Assembly: GCF_000488215.1 (NCBI RefSeq)
Contig: NZ_KI530712.1
Coordinates: 186,001 to 250,000, forward strand
DNA length: 64,000 nucleotides
Reading direction: 5' to 3'
Source: Acinetobacter nectaris CIP 110549
GTDB lineage: Bacteria; Pseudomonadota; Gammaproteobacteria; Pseudomonadales; Moraxellaceae
In this document: in pieces, positions 43,245-52,609 of the stretch
Numbering within the stretch: the first letter of the stretch is position 1
Layout: every line of letters starts with the position of its first letter
Notes under the pieces: model-generated
Databases searched by the model: none
The model's input: only the letters and a program-made list of their open reading frames with translations
Told to the model about the DNA's origin: nothing
Made by a program: the position numbers and the translations under genes

Positions 43245-43260
43245 ATTGGGGATTTTTTTT
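43236..43260 (+). terminator. terminator overlapping the end of the 70-aa gene
   Basis: ATCCCC-TAAATT-GGGGAT followed by T8; the stop codon lies in the loop. Confidence 0.8.
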
Positions 43261-43298
43261 ACTTACTTTGTTTGACGTAGTATGACAAAGGGGGAGGT

Positions 43299-43763
43299 AT
43301 GGCTACACTCAAGGAACCTGTTAAAATATTTATAGTTCAATCACTTGCATGTATGAAGACACCACAACAGGTCGCAGATGCTGTCAAACAAGAATTTGGA
43401 CTAGGATTGGATCGCCGTCAGTGTGCGAGTTATGATCCAACAAAGCATGCAGGAAAAAACTTAAGTAAAAAGCTAAAGCTACTATTTGAAGAAACACGGC
43501 GCGATTTCCAAGACAATATTTTAGATATTCCGATTGCAAATAAGGCATTTAGACTCAGAGAGCTGCAAGAGATGTATGAATCTTGGGGTAAAAATAGAGT
43601 CATGAAACAGCAAGTACTTAAACAAGCTTTTCAAGAAACAGATGGCAGAGTCACACGACAAGAGATTACAGGCAAAGATGGCCAGCCGATGGAAACTAAT
43701 GTGGTCTATGCAACTCAAAAACAAGTTGAGGAAGCCGTAGCAAAAGCACAAAGCGAGTATTAG
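43299..43763 (+). CDS. terminase small subunit (DUF2280 type)
   Basis: 154 residues, full length for the family. The N-terminal HTH (TPQQVADAVKQEFGLGLDRRQCASYDP) recognises the packaging site; the middle and C terminus are helical. GGGGGAGGT precedes the ATG. It is followed after two bases by the terminase large subunit fragment. With no capsid genes left it has no packaging role. Confidence 0.85.
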   Translation: MATLKEPVKIFIVQSLACMKTPQQVADAVKQEFGLGLDRRQCASYDPTKHAGKNLSKKLKLLFEETRRDFQDNILDIPIANKAFRLRELQEMYESWGKNRVMKQQVLKQAFQETDGRVTRQEITGKDGQPMETNVVYATQKQVEEAVAKAQSEY

Positions 43764-43765
43764 AA

Positions 43766-44689
43766 ATGTTGAGTCTTCAAGAGCATGTCGAAAAGCGGAT
43801 GTGTGAAGACGATCATTTGTTTTTTACACGCCGTTTCTTTAAGCCCCGAATGGGCTTTAAATTTATGGTGAACTGGCATCATATTTATATTGCATACCTG
43901 ATTGATGAAGTCATCAAAGGCCATATAGATAACCTCGTCATTAACGTACCACCGGGTGCTGGTAAAACTGAGATGACAACCAACCTGATACCAAGAGGAA
44001 TTGCACGTAATCCACGTTCAAGATTTCTTTACTTATCATTTTCTCAGTCATTGGTTGAAGAAGTTGCCTCAACGGCGCGTAATATTGTGAAGTCAGAGGA
44101 CTTTCAAAAACTATGGCCAGTAAATATCTCAAAAAGTAGTGATGCGAAGTCCAATTGGAAAACTACAGTAGACGGTTACGATGCTGGTCATGTATACGGC
44201 GCATCTATGGGTGGTCAGGTCACTGGTCGCCGTGCAGGGACATTGGCAGATGAGGGTTTTACCTCAAAACCTGTTCGTCCAACGCAGGGGGATGTCCCAA
44301 CTATTGGTCACGGCACCACAGTCTATCCAAACGGCAAAGCAGTCACCATGCATGATAAACCAATTTCAAGACAGACTGCAGACTACTACTTAAAAGACCA
44401 CATCTCAAAAGTAGAGAAGCAATTCAAGCACTCAATTCCGAACGTGAAACTCGCTCAAAGTGAGTATGACGCTTACATCGATTTTGTATATCAATTCGGT
44501 ATTGGCACTTTCAATCAGTCATCGATCAGAATAAATCTGCTTCAGGGCAATTACGTCCAAGCCTGTAAAGCACTTCTGAAATATAAATATACGGCAGGGC
44601 GTGACTGTTCAATTCGATCTAACAACTGCTATGGCGTGTATGTACGTCAAAATAACCGCTATGAGAAATGCATGGAGGCAAACCAATGA
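43766..44689 (+). CDS. chimeric protein: terminase large subunit N-terminus fused in frame to GH24 endolysin
   Basis: A 307-residue frame. Residues 1 to about 158 are the TerL ATPase start: VNWHHIYIAYLIDEVI, Walker A VPPGAGKTEM (residues 61-70), and VYGASMGGQVTGRRAG. From about residue 163 the sequence is a GH24 phage lysozyme: EGFTSKPVRPTQGDVPTIGHGTT with the catalytic Glu, then SEYDAYIDFVYQFGIGTFN and the Cys pair near the end. The junction is about 44231-44255. TerL lacks its nuclease domain; the endolysin lacks its N-terminal export segment. A deletion of the whole head-tail region is the simple explanation. Confidence 0.85.
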   Translation: MLSLQEHVEKRMCEDDHLFFTRRFFKPRMGFKFMVNWHHIYIAYLIDEVIKGHIDNLVINVPPGAGKTEMTTNLIPRGIARNPRSRFLYLSFSQSLVEEVASTARNIVKSEDFQKLWPVNISKSSDAKSNWKTTVDGYDAGHVYGASMGGQVTGRRAGTLADEGFTSKPVRPTQGDVPTIGHGTTVYPNGKAVTMHDKPISRQTADYYLKDHISKVEKQFKHSIPNVKLAQSEYDAYIDFVYQFGIGTFNQSSIRINLLQGNYVQACKALLKYKYTAGRDCSIRSNNCYGVYVRQNNRYEKCMEANQ

Positions 44690-45072
44690 CTTATTTATTA
44701 CTGGCTCTGAAATACTGGCGAGAGTGCTTCATTGCATTACTCGCTTTTTTAATCCTGTGCTTACTTATGATCTTGAGTCACAAAGATGAAGTGATCGAGA
44801 AACAGAAGCAAGAGCATATTGCTTATGTACAGGAACAAAAACAGAAATATTTAGAAGCTGCTCAACAACAGCAAATTGAAATGAATAAGGTGAGTGCAGA
44901 CTATGAAAAACTTAAAGCTGAGCAAGCAACAAAAGTTGAATATGTCACTAGGACAATCAATAAATACATTGATCGCCCTGTCTATCATAATGTGTGCATC
45001 GATGACGATGGTCGGGTGCAGCTCAATGATCTCATCAAATCAAGTCAAACCACCAGTACAGATACCAAGTAA
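44686..45072 (+). CDS. Rz-like i-spanin
   Basis: 128 residues starting at the ATG that overlaps the endolysin stop (ATGA). One N-terminal transmembrane helix (CFIALLAFLILCLLMIL) is followed by a long coiled coil (EVIEKQKQEHIAYVQEQKQKYLEAAQQQQ). This is the layout of inner-membrane spanins that fuse inner and outer membranes at lysis. The partner is embedded in another frame. Confidence 0.85.
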   Translation: MTYLLLALKYWRECFIALLAFLILCLLMILSHKDEVIEKQKQEHIAYVQEQKQKYLEAAQQQQIEMNKVSADYEKLKAEQATKVEYVTRTINKYIDRPVYHNVCIDDDGRVQLNDLIKSSQTTSTDTK

Positions 45073-45241
45073 CTTATTGCAGCCTTGTCCTGATCTTCAA
45101 ACGTTAGATGAAAATACAGGCCAGGCATGGATTCTTTGGTCGGTGGATACTGTGAAGAAATATAATGAATGTAAATTTAAGCAAAAAGCCATAGTTGATG
45201 TACTAGAGCAACCCGTATTAACTACTCAGTATATTCCATAA
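44942..45241 (+). CDS. Rz1-like o-spanin lipoprotein, nested in Rz
   Basis: 99 residues in a different frame, overlapping the Rz gene by 131 bases. The signal and lipobox are IALSIIMCASMTMVGC, with Cys as the lipidation site, followed by a Pro-rich VKPPVQIPSNLLQPCP. The frame is open further upstream, but ATG 44942 gives a normal-length signal peptide. Overlapping Rz/Rz1 is standard in lambdoid lysis cassettes. Confidence 0.8.
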   Translation: MSLGQSINTLIALSIIMCASMTMVGCSSMISSNQVKPPVQIPSNLLQPCPDLQTLDENTGQAWILWSVDTVKKYNECKFKQKAIVDVLEQPVLTTQYIP

Positions 45242-45992
45242 TTTTACTTTGCTCTGACTTTAATATATTTTGAAAACTCTGCTTTATTTCAAAATATATA
45301 TTATCTAAGTTATTATGTTGATAATATTCAAGTATTTTTTCCTGAAGACCTTCCGAAGAGAGATTAAAATCTATATTGAAGTCTTTATGGTGTAAAAATA
45401 CAACTCTTATATATTCTTTAATTTTCTGAATAATCTCGTTATTGTCTTCTTCATGAAGATTGAGAATTAACTCAATGTCTGTAGTAAGAGTAGACATATT
45501 TTTGTATAGGAGATCTTTCTTTTTAACTAATTGAAGATACTTGTCAGTATCATCAGTATCATCAATAGACTTATAAATGGAAAGTGTTTCTAGTTGAATA
45601 TCGGAGACAGTAGTTCTTAAGCTTACCATCTCAACGAGTAAATCTCGGATATGAACTTGTAAACTATTTATCCTCTCTTGGCGCAACTTGGAAACAAACT
45701 CAGCTTTTTGTCTAGATATTAATCTTTCCTGTTGATCTTGTTGCGCTTTAAATGTGCGCTCTTGCTGATTTTGTTGTTCAATGAAATTTTGGATTTGTTG
45801 ACTTTCTTGAGCATTAATTAATTCTGATTGTCTGGCATTTTGATATTTATTATTGATTACTAAAGTTGTAATCAGGGTGGTTATTGTTACACCAGATGCA
45901 ATAATAGGAAGCCAGTCTTTTATGGACCAACCAGTTTCTATATTCTTAGATATATCTAAGGCTGGCGGTAAAAATTGAATAATAAAGTCCAC
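45222..45992 (-). CDS. single-TM coiled-coil protein of unknown function (256 aa)
   Basis: Starts at a GTG with AAGGA six bases upstream. One membrane helix (DWLPIIASGVTITTLITTLVI) is followed by a Gln/Glu-rich coiled coil (QQIQNFIEQQNQQERTFKAQQDQQERL) and a helical domain. Opposite strand to the lysis genes and overlapping the Rz1 end by 20 bases. In prophages, genes here between lysis and integrase, read the other way, are usually expressed from the lysogen. No family recognised. Confidence 0.55.
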   Translation of the reverse strand: MDFIIQFLPPALDISKNIETGWSIKDWLPIIASGVTITTLITTLVINNKYQNARQSELINAQESQQIQNFIEQQNQQERTFKAQQDQQERLISRQKAEFVSKLRQERINSLQVHIRDLLVEMVSLRTTVSDIQLETLSIYKSIDDTDDTDKYLQLVKKKDLLYKNMSTLTTDIELILNLHEEDNNEIIQKIKEYIRVVFLHHKDFNIDFNLSSEGLQEKILEYYQHNNLDNIYFEIKQSFQNILKSEQSKIMEYTE

Positions 45993-46110
45993 TCATATTC
46001 CTTTTATTTGTTTAGTTGATTTTTCACTTTTAAGATTAATTAATTTTAAGAAGCATTACTGCTTTTAATCCAACATATCTGCAATGTCATCGACGTCAGG
46101 ATTATAGTAA

Positions 46111-46989
46111 CTATTTACTAGAACCTAAAAATTTAATATTTTTTGCTTCTTGAAGCTGAACATTTCTATTCAGATCGGTAATTAGACAAGATCCCTTAAA
46201 GCAAATTTCAGTAGAAAATAATACATTGTTTTTTGAGTTTGATAACTCAATACGTGGATAAGTGTTATGAGTATTTTCCTTTTTGCTGTAGTAGCTTAGT
46301 ACGGAATTTTGAAATTGAGTTTCAGCATTTTGTTTTCCTTTATCAAAGAGGCCTTGGGCAAAACTAAATAATAAAAAGAATCCAAATATTAAAAGAATTA
46401 AACTTAAATAATGAGCTAAAAAAACTAAATCAAAGTTTGAACTATTTGGACACTCATTCTTAATTCTTTTTAGTTCTATAGGGGATAACTTAGCATTTTT
46501 TAGCCCTAGATATGTTTCTACCTTGAGTCTTCTATTCTCATATAAGAAGCATTTGTAAACTCTGCGTATACAGCGAGGTGTTATATCTTTAAATAATTTT
46601 TTAGTTTTAGGTTTGTAAAAAAATTTAACTAGAACGATAAATGGAGATAACAAACAGAAAAGGATAAAAGATATTGGTTTAAATCTAAAGAAAATGATTA
46701 TAAAATTTAGAAAAACTGCAGCTAATTTGTTGTATACATACTTAAAGCGGTTTTTTAGTGAATGCTGGAAAAAAGAGTATATTACAATAAGACCAATAAA
46801 ATACATATATTCTTTGAAGCCGTAAGTAATGCCATATAGAATTACGGTAGGTAATGGTATATCGAAAGTATCTATATTGTAATGAAAGTAATTAGCCATA
46901 CCTGATAGGTAAAAATAACCACACCAATATAAAAATAGTGTAAAAATGGAAGTAAAAAAAGCCCAATTAAATTCTATATTAATCTTCAT
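46111..46989 (-). CDS. multi-pass membrane protein of unknown function (292 aa)
   Basis: Four or more hydrophobic helices (FFTSIFTLFLYWCGYFYLSG, YMYFIGLIVIYSFFQ, LSLILLIFGFFLLFSFAQG among them), a basic cytosolic loop with Lys/Arg/Cys, and a 90-residue C-terminal soluble domain with two Cys (STEICFKGSCLITD) that may lie outside. Its start overlaps the integrase stop by 11 bases, so it is probably expressed with the integrase from the lysogen. No family recognised. Confidence 0.55.
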   Translation of the reverse strand: MKINIEFNWAFFTSIFTLFLYWCGYFYLSGMANYFHYNIDTFDIPLPTVILYGITYGFKEYMYFIGLIVIYSFFQHSLKNRFKYVYNKLAAVFLNFIIIFFRFKPISFILFCLLSPFIVLVKFFYKPKTKKLFKDITPRCIRRVYKCFLYENRRLKVETYLGLKNAKLSPIELKRIKNECPNSSNFDLVFLAHYLSLILLIFGFFLLFSFAQGLFDKGKQNAETQFQNSVLSYYSKKENTHNTYPRIELSNSKNNVLFSTEICFKGSCLITDLNRNVQLQEAKNIKFLGSSK

Positions 46990-48214
46990 ACTGTCTCTTG
47001 CTAAGGATTAATCCTTCAATCTCATTCATAGCTTCACGCAACTTCTTATCACTCACTTGTACATATCCAGCAGTCACATCACGTTCATCTTCTTCACGAT
47101 GATTGAGTAACTTCTTAATGGTATATTTTCCATAGTCTAAGCTTTCAGCGATAGATCCGAACGTTCTACGCAGATCATGGAAAGTGAACTCAATACCACA
47201 AGACTTATTTATTTTTGCACGTACCTTAGAGATATTTGTAATGTGACCAGAGACGGATTTAGCAGAAGGGAACACCCACTTACTATCTACAATATGTCTT
47301 TTTCTTTTCCGCATTAACTCCCAAAGAAAATCTCCCATAGGCAAAGTATGTGGATCTCCATTTTTAGGATCAACAGAAGTAATAAAACCATATTTTAAGT
47401 CTACATCTGCCCAAGCTATAGACTCACACTCATTTCTACGAAAGCCTGTCAAAATCAATGTAAGTAGAAAGTCTTTATTCGTTTCTAAGACTTGACCACG
47501 ATCTTTGTATGCTAAAACTGCGTTAACCCAATCAGGTAGCTTATCTTCATTAATGTAAGTTTTACGTCTTTTAATCTTATTCCATGCACGTTTAGCATTT
47601 AGAGTATTTACTGGATTGATTAAGGGCAGAATGGGTTCTTCTTTATCATCAAGGTAATGTTCAACAGAAAAGTTATAAATAGCTCTAAAGACGCGCATAG
47701 CCATATTAGCCTGAGCCTTAGAGTTTGTAGATAACTCTTGGTGACGTTGTTGAATCATGGTTCTAGTAATAGAGGCAAGCTTTAAATCTTTCCAATCAGC
47801 AAGATATTTACTTAAGACTATTTCATAATCAGAAAGCGTGCGATCTTTTAAAGCTCTCTCATTTATATAAGCTTCAAAAGCAATTTGTAGGGTAGGCTGC
47901 TGTCTAATTAAATTATCTTGATTTTCTATATCAGCTCTTTGTTGTCTTTTTTGCTCGTTGGGATTAATACCTTTAGACATTTGCACTAAAACTTCTTGTG
48001 CAAGTACACGAGCTTGAGCAAGAGTAATTTGGCCATGTATACCCAGAGTAGACCGAGTAGACTTTCCATTTACCTTTTTTTCTACAATATAAGTTTTATA
48101 GGATGTATTTACTCGAAGAGCAAAACCGATAAGTTCACTATCTCTATAAATGGCTGGTTCTAATGCGAGACTATCAATAAAAGACTTGGTTAACTTTACT
48201 CTTGATGTGCTCAT
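46979..48214 (-). CDS. tyrosine recombinase integrase (DUF4102 arm-binding type)
   Basis: 411 residues. The N-terminal 90 residues are the DUF4102-type arm-binding domain (SELIGFALRVNTSYKTYIVEKK). The catalytic domain shows the first Arg in LTGFRRNECESI, the HDLRRTF box near residue 345, a His in NHREED and the nucleophilic Tyr in TAGYVQVS. The ATG at 48214 is chosen over an upstream frame. It is the site-specific recombinase of the prophage and reads inward from the right end. Confidence 0.92.
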   Translation of the reverse strand: MSTSRVKLTKSFIDSLALEPAIYRDSELIGFALRVNTSYKTYIVEKKVNGKSTRSTLGIHGQITLAQARVLAQEVLVQMSKGINPNEQKRQQRADIENQDNLIRQQPTLQIAFEAYINERALKDRTLSDYEIVLSKYLADWKDLKLASITRTMIQQRHQELSTNSKAQANMAMRVFRAIYNFSVEHYLDDKEEPILPLINPVNTLNAKRAWNKIKRRKTYINEDKLPDWVNAVLAYKDRGQVLETNKDFLLTLILTGFRRNECESIAWADVDLKYGFITSVDPKNGDPHTLPMGDFLWELMRKRKRHIVDSKWVFPSAKSVSGHITNISKVRAKINKSCGIEFTFHDLRRTFGSIAESLDYGKYTIKKLLNHREEDERDVTAGYVQVSDKKLREAMNEIEGLILSKRQYED

Positions 48215-48235
48215 GTTGTAGAATTCCCATGTTTT

Positions 48236-48289
48236 GCAATATATTACAACATATAGCAATATATTTTATAGTCTACTATGCGTCTACTT
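48236..48289. repeat. short direct repeats upstream of the integrase
   Basis: GCAATATATT occurs at 48236-48245 and 48256-48265 (20-base period), and GTCTACT at 48271 and 48282 (11-base period). Helical phasing suits binding sites for the integrase or an excisionase; the function is inferred. Confidence 0.4.
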
Positions 48290-48377
48290 GATAAAAAAAG
48301 CTTGCAAAGCGTATTAAGTTTGGATAGTATACCTTTCATAGCGAAATCTTGTAAATACAAGTAGTTGAAACGCTTAA

Positions 48378-48454
<77 letters not shown>

Positions 48455-48460
48455 TTTATT

Positions 48461-48494
48461 AAACCTCGTAACTATTTGAGTTGTGAGGTTTTTT
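48461..48494 (+). terminator. tRNA terminator
   Basis: AACCTC-GT-AACT / AGTT-GT-GAGGTT long hairpin with T6 follows the tRNA by eight bases. Confidence 0.85.
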
Positions 48495-48873
48495 AGTCTC
48501 TAAATCTCCAGTTTTTATGCTTTTTTCACGGACCGTAAAGTGGTCCATCTTACAAAAGATCCGTTGGTCTATTCTATGTAAGCAAATCCATCTAATTCTC
48601 AGTAGTTTCAAGCTTTCAAAAATCCCCTTGTAATTTCTGCTTTATACAACTTTTAGAGCTCATTTAAATCGTGAAGACTCACAACTAAAAACTCGGATCG
48701 ACTGTGACGAAGTTGAAATCTTTAGAAAAATGGAAATGTAGGTTTTTTCCCTAGTTTTAGTGGAGAAAATGTCTTTTAAGGTGTAGTTTTACCAAAGAAT
48801 TGTATTTATGATTGCCCTTGAAAGTGATTCTAACTTTAGACAAGGGCTATGTATTATTGAAATTGCTGTTTGT
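48495..48873. other. intergenic stretch before the type I operon remnant
   Basis: About 380 bases without a credible gene. It contains GGACCGTAAAGTGGTCC (a short inverted repeat) and GCCCTTGAAAG...GACAAGGGC, a hairpin near 48812-48847 that may terminate hsdR. Otherwise nothing recognised. Confidence 0.45.
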
Positions 48874-51744
48874 TTATAATCCTTTGTAAAACTTTTCAAT
48901 AAACGATTTTGTTTTAATGACTAAATTGGTTAATACAGATAGCCGTTCTTTGAGATTTGGTGATTTAGTTGGTAATTTTAAGATGTCATTGCGTTCAGGC
49001 ATTCTTTTTGTATACTCGTACTGTTCTAGTACTTTCTCAAACTCATCAGCTTTTAGGTTTTCTTCTTTACAAATGTGTTGATAGGCTTGCTCTTTTTCTA
49101 TATCCCAGAAAGACTTAAAAGCATCTTCGACCTTTTGCCCTGTAATGAGTTTAGGGATGTTCTGATCGATAAACTTTTTAATCAATTCTTGTTTGTCATG
49201 TAGACTCACTTCACCTTCAATGAGGTCATTGACCTGAGCTTGGTATTGCTATCTTTTTTCTACACTCGGATTATCAATTGCAAGTTGTAGTAAGCTGATG
49301 ATGTATCCCACGTTAATGCGGTCACTGTGTAGTAGTTCCAGTTGAAAATCAACTTCATCTAAAATGGATACTTTTTCTTTACTTGGTGTTTTACGGACTT
49401 GATGACACAAATCTTTGTACTTTGATGCAAAATCAGCAAAGCTTTGTTTGTCTAAGGTTGTATTGTCTTGATTGTATTCGACAAAGGTTTCTAATTGAGC
49501 ATTGGTACGCATGACTTCACGAAAGGCTTTAATAAATTCCAGTTGATCGTCTTCTGTCAGTAAATCATCAACGTCTTGGCAGTTGGGTGTTAGGTCATAT
49601 AGTTTTTGAACTGAAGTCTCATAGTTTTGCTGAATCTCTGCAAATTCAGGGACTAAAACCACTTGAGGTGTTTCTTTGTTAGAGAAGATTTTAAGGGCTT
49701 CGTCTGTGGCTTGTTTTAGGTTTCTGAAACAAATGATATTGCCAAAGGGTTTATTGCTGTTAAACACGCGGTTAGTACGTGAAAAAGCCTGTATGAGTCC
49801 ATGATGCTTTAAGTTTTTGTCTACGTACAACGTATTAAGCCGTTTTGAGTCAAAGCCTGTGAGGAACATGTTCACTACCAGTAATATGTCAACTTCACAG
49901 TTTTTTACACGTTTAGCAATGTCTCTATAGTAATCGTAGAACTGATCACCTGAGTTGTAATTGGTTTTAAACTGTTGGTTATATTGGGCAATGTAATGAT
50001 CGAGTTTATCTCGTTTAGATGGATTGACTGTACTTGGAATGTCAGTATTTTCTTCATCCAGTAAACCATTTGCATCATCGTTGACTGCTTCGTTGGCTGA
50101 GTATGAGAAAATGGTGGCAATGGTAAGTGGTTTAAACAAACGCCCATGTTCAGCATCTTGCTGTTGCTTTTGACTTTGTAAGCGTTCAAAGATGTCGTAG
50201 TATTTTATGAGGGTGTCTACTGAACTGACACAGAACATAGCTGTAAATTCACGTTTTTTGGTTTTTGTATCGTGGTTATCCAAAATGTACTGTGCAATTT
50301 GTTCTAAGCGTTTTGGGTCTTCCAATAACTCTTGTGTATCTATGCCTTCAACCTGATCTATGGATTGATGTGATGAATGAGTTTTCAAACTGTACTGTCC
50401 ACGGTAGTCAATTTGAAAGGGGAGTACGTTTTTATCTCGAATGGCATCTACAATGACGTATTGGTGTAATAGTTCATCAAATAGATGACTTGTGGTGAAT
50501 TTCAATCCTGCTATTGTTTTTGCATTGTCATCTAAAATAGGCGTACCTGTAAAACCAAACATTTGGGCTTTTTGGAAGAAATTTTTAATTTTTAGGTGAG
50601 TTTCACCAAATTAGCTACGGTGGCATTCATCAAAAATGAATACGACTTTTTTATCGCGTAGGTGTTCAATATCTTGGCTGTATTTTTCTTTTCCAATGGC
50701 ATTGTTGAGCTTTTGAATGGTAGTCACAATCAGCTTGTCATGCGGTAGGTTTATTTGTTCGATGAGTTTCTTTGTATTGGTGGTACTGTCTACACTGTCT
50801 TTTTTAAACGCATTAAATTCTTTCGCTGTTTGTGTATCTAAGTCATTGCGGTCTACCACAAACAGTACTTTTTCAACATCAGGCATGTTCATAATAATTT
50901 GACTGGCTTTAAATGAGGTCAGTGTTTTACCTGATCCTGTCGTATGCCAAATGTAGCCGTTTTTGTTACTGTGTTTTACTTGCTGCGTAATTTGTTGTAC
51001 AGCATAAACTTGATAAGGGCGTAGTGCCATTAACACTTGGGAATCTTTAAGCAAGACCATGTATTCATTAAGCATCTTTGTTAAAAAGTCAGGTGTTAAG
51101 AAACTGCTTGTAAATGCTGAAATGTCATTAATCTGTTTATTCTTGCTGTCTGTCCAAGGAAAGGCAAAGGCATCATTGGTTGTACCATGTGCAAAGTAAC
51201 GTGTATTTACGCCATTGCTCATAATGAAAAGTTGTACAAAGTTAAATAGCCCATAGCCTGTATGGTACGTTTCTCGTTTGTAACGTTGTATCTGGTTAAA
51301 GGCTTCAGCCATTTCAGTACCACGTTTTTTGAGTTCAATTTGAACCAATGGTAAACCATTAATGAGAAGCGTAACATCAAAACGGTAGGTTCGTTTATTG
51401 TAATACTTAGGGTCAATGGTCACTTGATTGGTGACTTGAAATCTATTTTTATGGGGCTCTTTAAACAGTAGGTCGATATGGAGACTTGTGCCATCATCTA
51501 GTTTAATTGGGAGTTTATTTCTGAGTTTGGTTGCACGCTCGAAAACGTTGCCTTGACTAATTTGGTGAAAGACTTGTTTCCACTCTGTATCAGACAAAGT
51601 TGGAATACCATTAGCTCGTTCTAACTGTAGTTTTAGATTGCTCATCAGTTGGGCTTCATTATGAATGCTGACACGTTCGTAATGAAGTTGATTGAGTTGT
51701 TCTAATAGTTGATTTTCGAGTTGGTACTCGCTTTGTGTAGTCAT
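48874..51744 (-). pseudogene. hsdR: type I restriction endonuclease subunit HsdR with two in-frame stop codons
   Basis: One continuous frame of 957 codons is broken by TAA at 50611-50613 and TAG at 49249-49251. Before the first stop: the nuclease domain (VQIELKKRG, the E-x-K motif), Walker A WHTTGSGKTL and DECHRS. After it: FGETHLKIKNFF, MFGFTGTPILDD, and motif VI (HGLIQAFSRTNRVF). After the second stop: a C-terminal helical piece. Each stop is one C-to-T change from a Gln codon. The protein would be cut at the DECH box, removing motor activity. Start at ATG 51744 with AGAGAG. Confidence 0.92.
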
Positions 51745-51757
51745 GTTTCTCTCTAAA

Positions 51758-52588
51758 TTATTTATTATTTGAAGATTGATAAAGCATTTTAAGCTTTTCA
51801 ATCGTCATTTGAGTACCATTAATGGTTTTATGAAGCATTGCATGGCAGTTAGGGCAGACAGGAATTAAGTCATGAATTGGATCAACTTCATATTCATCAG
51901 ATATTTTATGTAAAGGCGTAATATGGTGAACATGTATAAAGCCTTGAGCAAATGCACCATAGGTTTTTGCAAATTCCATCTCACAAATTTGGCAAGATAA
52001 ACCATAATGTTGAATACACTTAGATCGTGCTTCAGGGTTTCGCTCGTAACGATTAACCTGAACTATCTGTTTTGCACCTTCAGGAAATTTCTTATCATTA
52101 AGATTTGCTTCATCAGGATAATCAAAATCAATCATTTCATCATTAAATTGAGATGTAATATAATTTAATAGTACAGAGATTTCATGGTCTTGTGACTTAC
52201 CTCTGTCTGTTCTTAGACCTTGCAAAGTGTCGCTATTTTTAATGTAATTTTGTTCTATAAGTGACTGACGAGTTAATGTCTTATTATCTACTTTTTTCAA
52301 TTTTTTGAACACTGAAAAATTGCCACCATACTTTTTAAGCTCTGTAAGATTGTTCCAAAACAAAAGTTGGGCGTTTGGATATCGGTTATTTTGTGTATGT
52401 TCAATGACTTTGAATTGATAAACAATCTTTGATATTGGTGCTGTAATATAGACATATACAATATCTCCAACTTGGAAGCCTTTATCTGTATTGGTAACGT
52501 CATTTTTCCAATATATTTCAGAGAGTTCATCGTATGCTTTTTCAAGATTGAATGTTTGATAGTTGCAGGTAATTAACCAATTTGCCAT
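51758..52588 (-). CDS. EVE-domain / HNH endonuclease (candidate modification-dependent nuclease)
   Basis: 276 residues. The N-terminal 110 residues look EVE/ASCH-like (ANWLITCNYQTFNLEKAYDEL ... FQVGDIVYVYIT), a fold that reads modified bases. The C terminus is HNH: CQICEME, FIHVHHITPL, DLIPVCPNCHAMLH (two CxxC pairs and HH). EVE-HNH fusions are predicted type IV restriction enzymes. It lies in the type I operon between the GIY-YIG gene and hsdR with 13- to 21-base gaps and has an open frame. Confidence 0.75.
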   Translation of the reverse strand: MANWLITCNYQTFNLEKAYDELSEIYWKNDVTNTDKGFQVGDIVYVYITAPISKIVYQFKVIEHTQNNRYPNAQLLFWNNLTELKKYGGNFSVFKKLKKVDNKTLTRQSLIEQNYIKNSDTLQGLRTDRGKSQDHEISVLLNYITSQFNDEMIDFDYPDEANLNDKKFPEGAKQIVQVNRYERNPEARSKCIQHYGLSCQICEMEFAKTYGAFAQGFIHVHHITPLHKISDEYEVDPIHDLIPVCPNCHAMLHKTINGTQMTIEKLKMLYQSSNNK

Positions 52589-52609
52589 TATTTTCTCTAT
52601 ATTTGCAGA

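Larger units (their letters stand above)
19018..48300. mobile_element. cryptic lambda-like prophage carrying cargo and defence genes
   Basis: Ordered phage functions are visible: leftward early operon (21710 to 19796), PL-type promoter, cI, cro, cII-like, truncated replication gene, Q-like regulator, terminase small subunit, terminase/endolysin, Rz/Rz1 and a tyrosine integrase. Portal, capsid and tail genes are absent. Foreign modules (methyltransferase-helicase operon, IS21 element, TA locus, LysE exporter, two LRAT-like proteins, membrane proteins) are interspersed. Edges are approximate: the left is set by the tRNA-Val fragment, the right by the integrase and the repeats beyond it. Confidence 0.8.
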
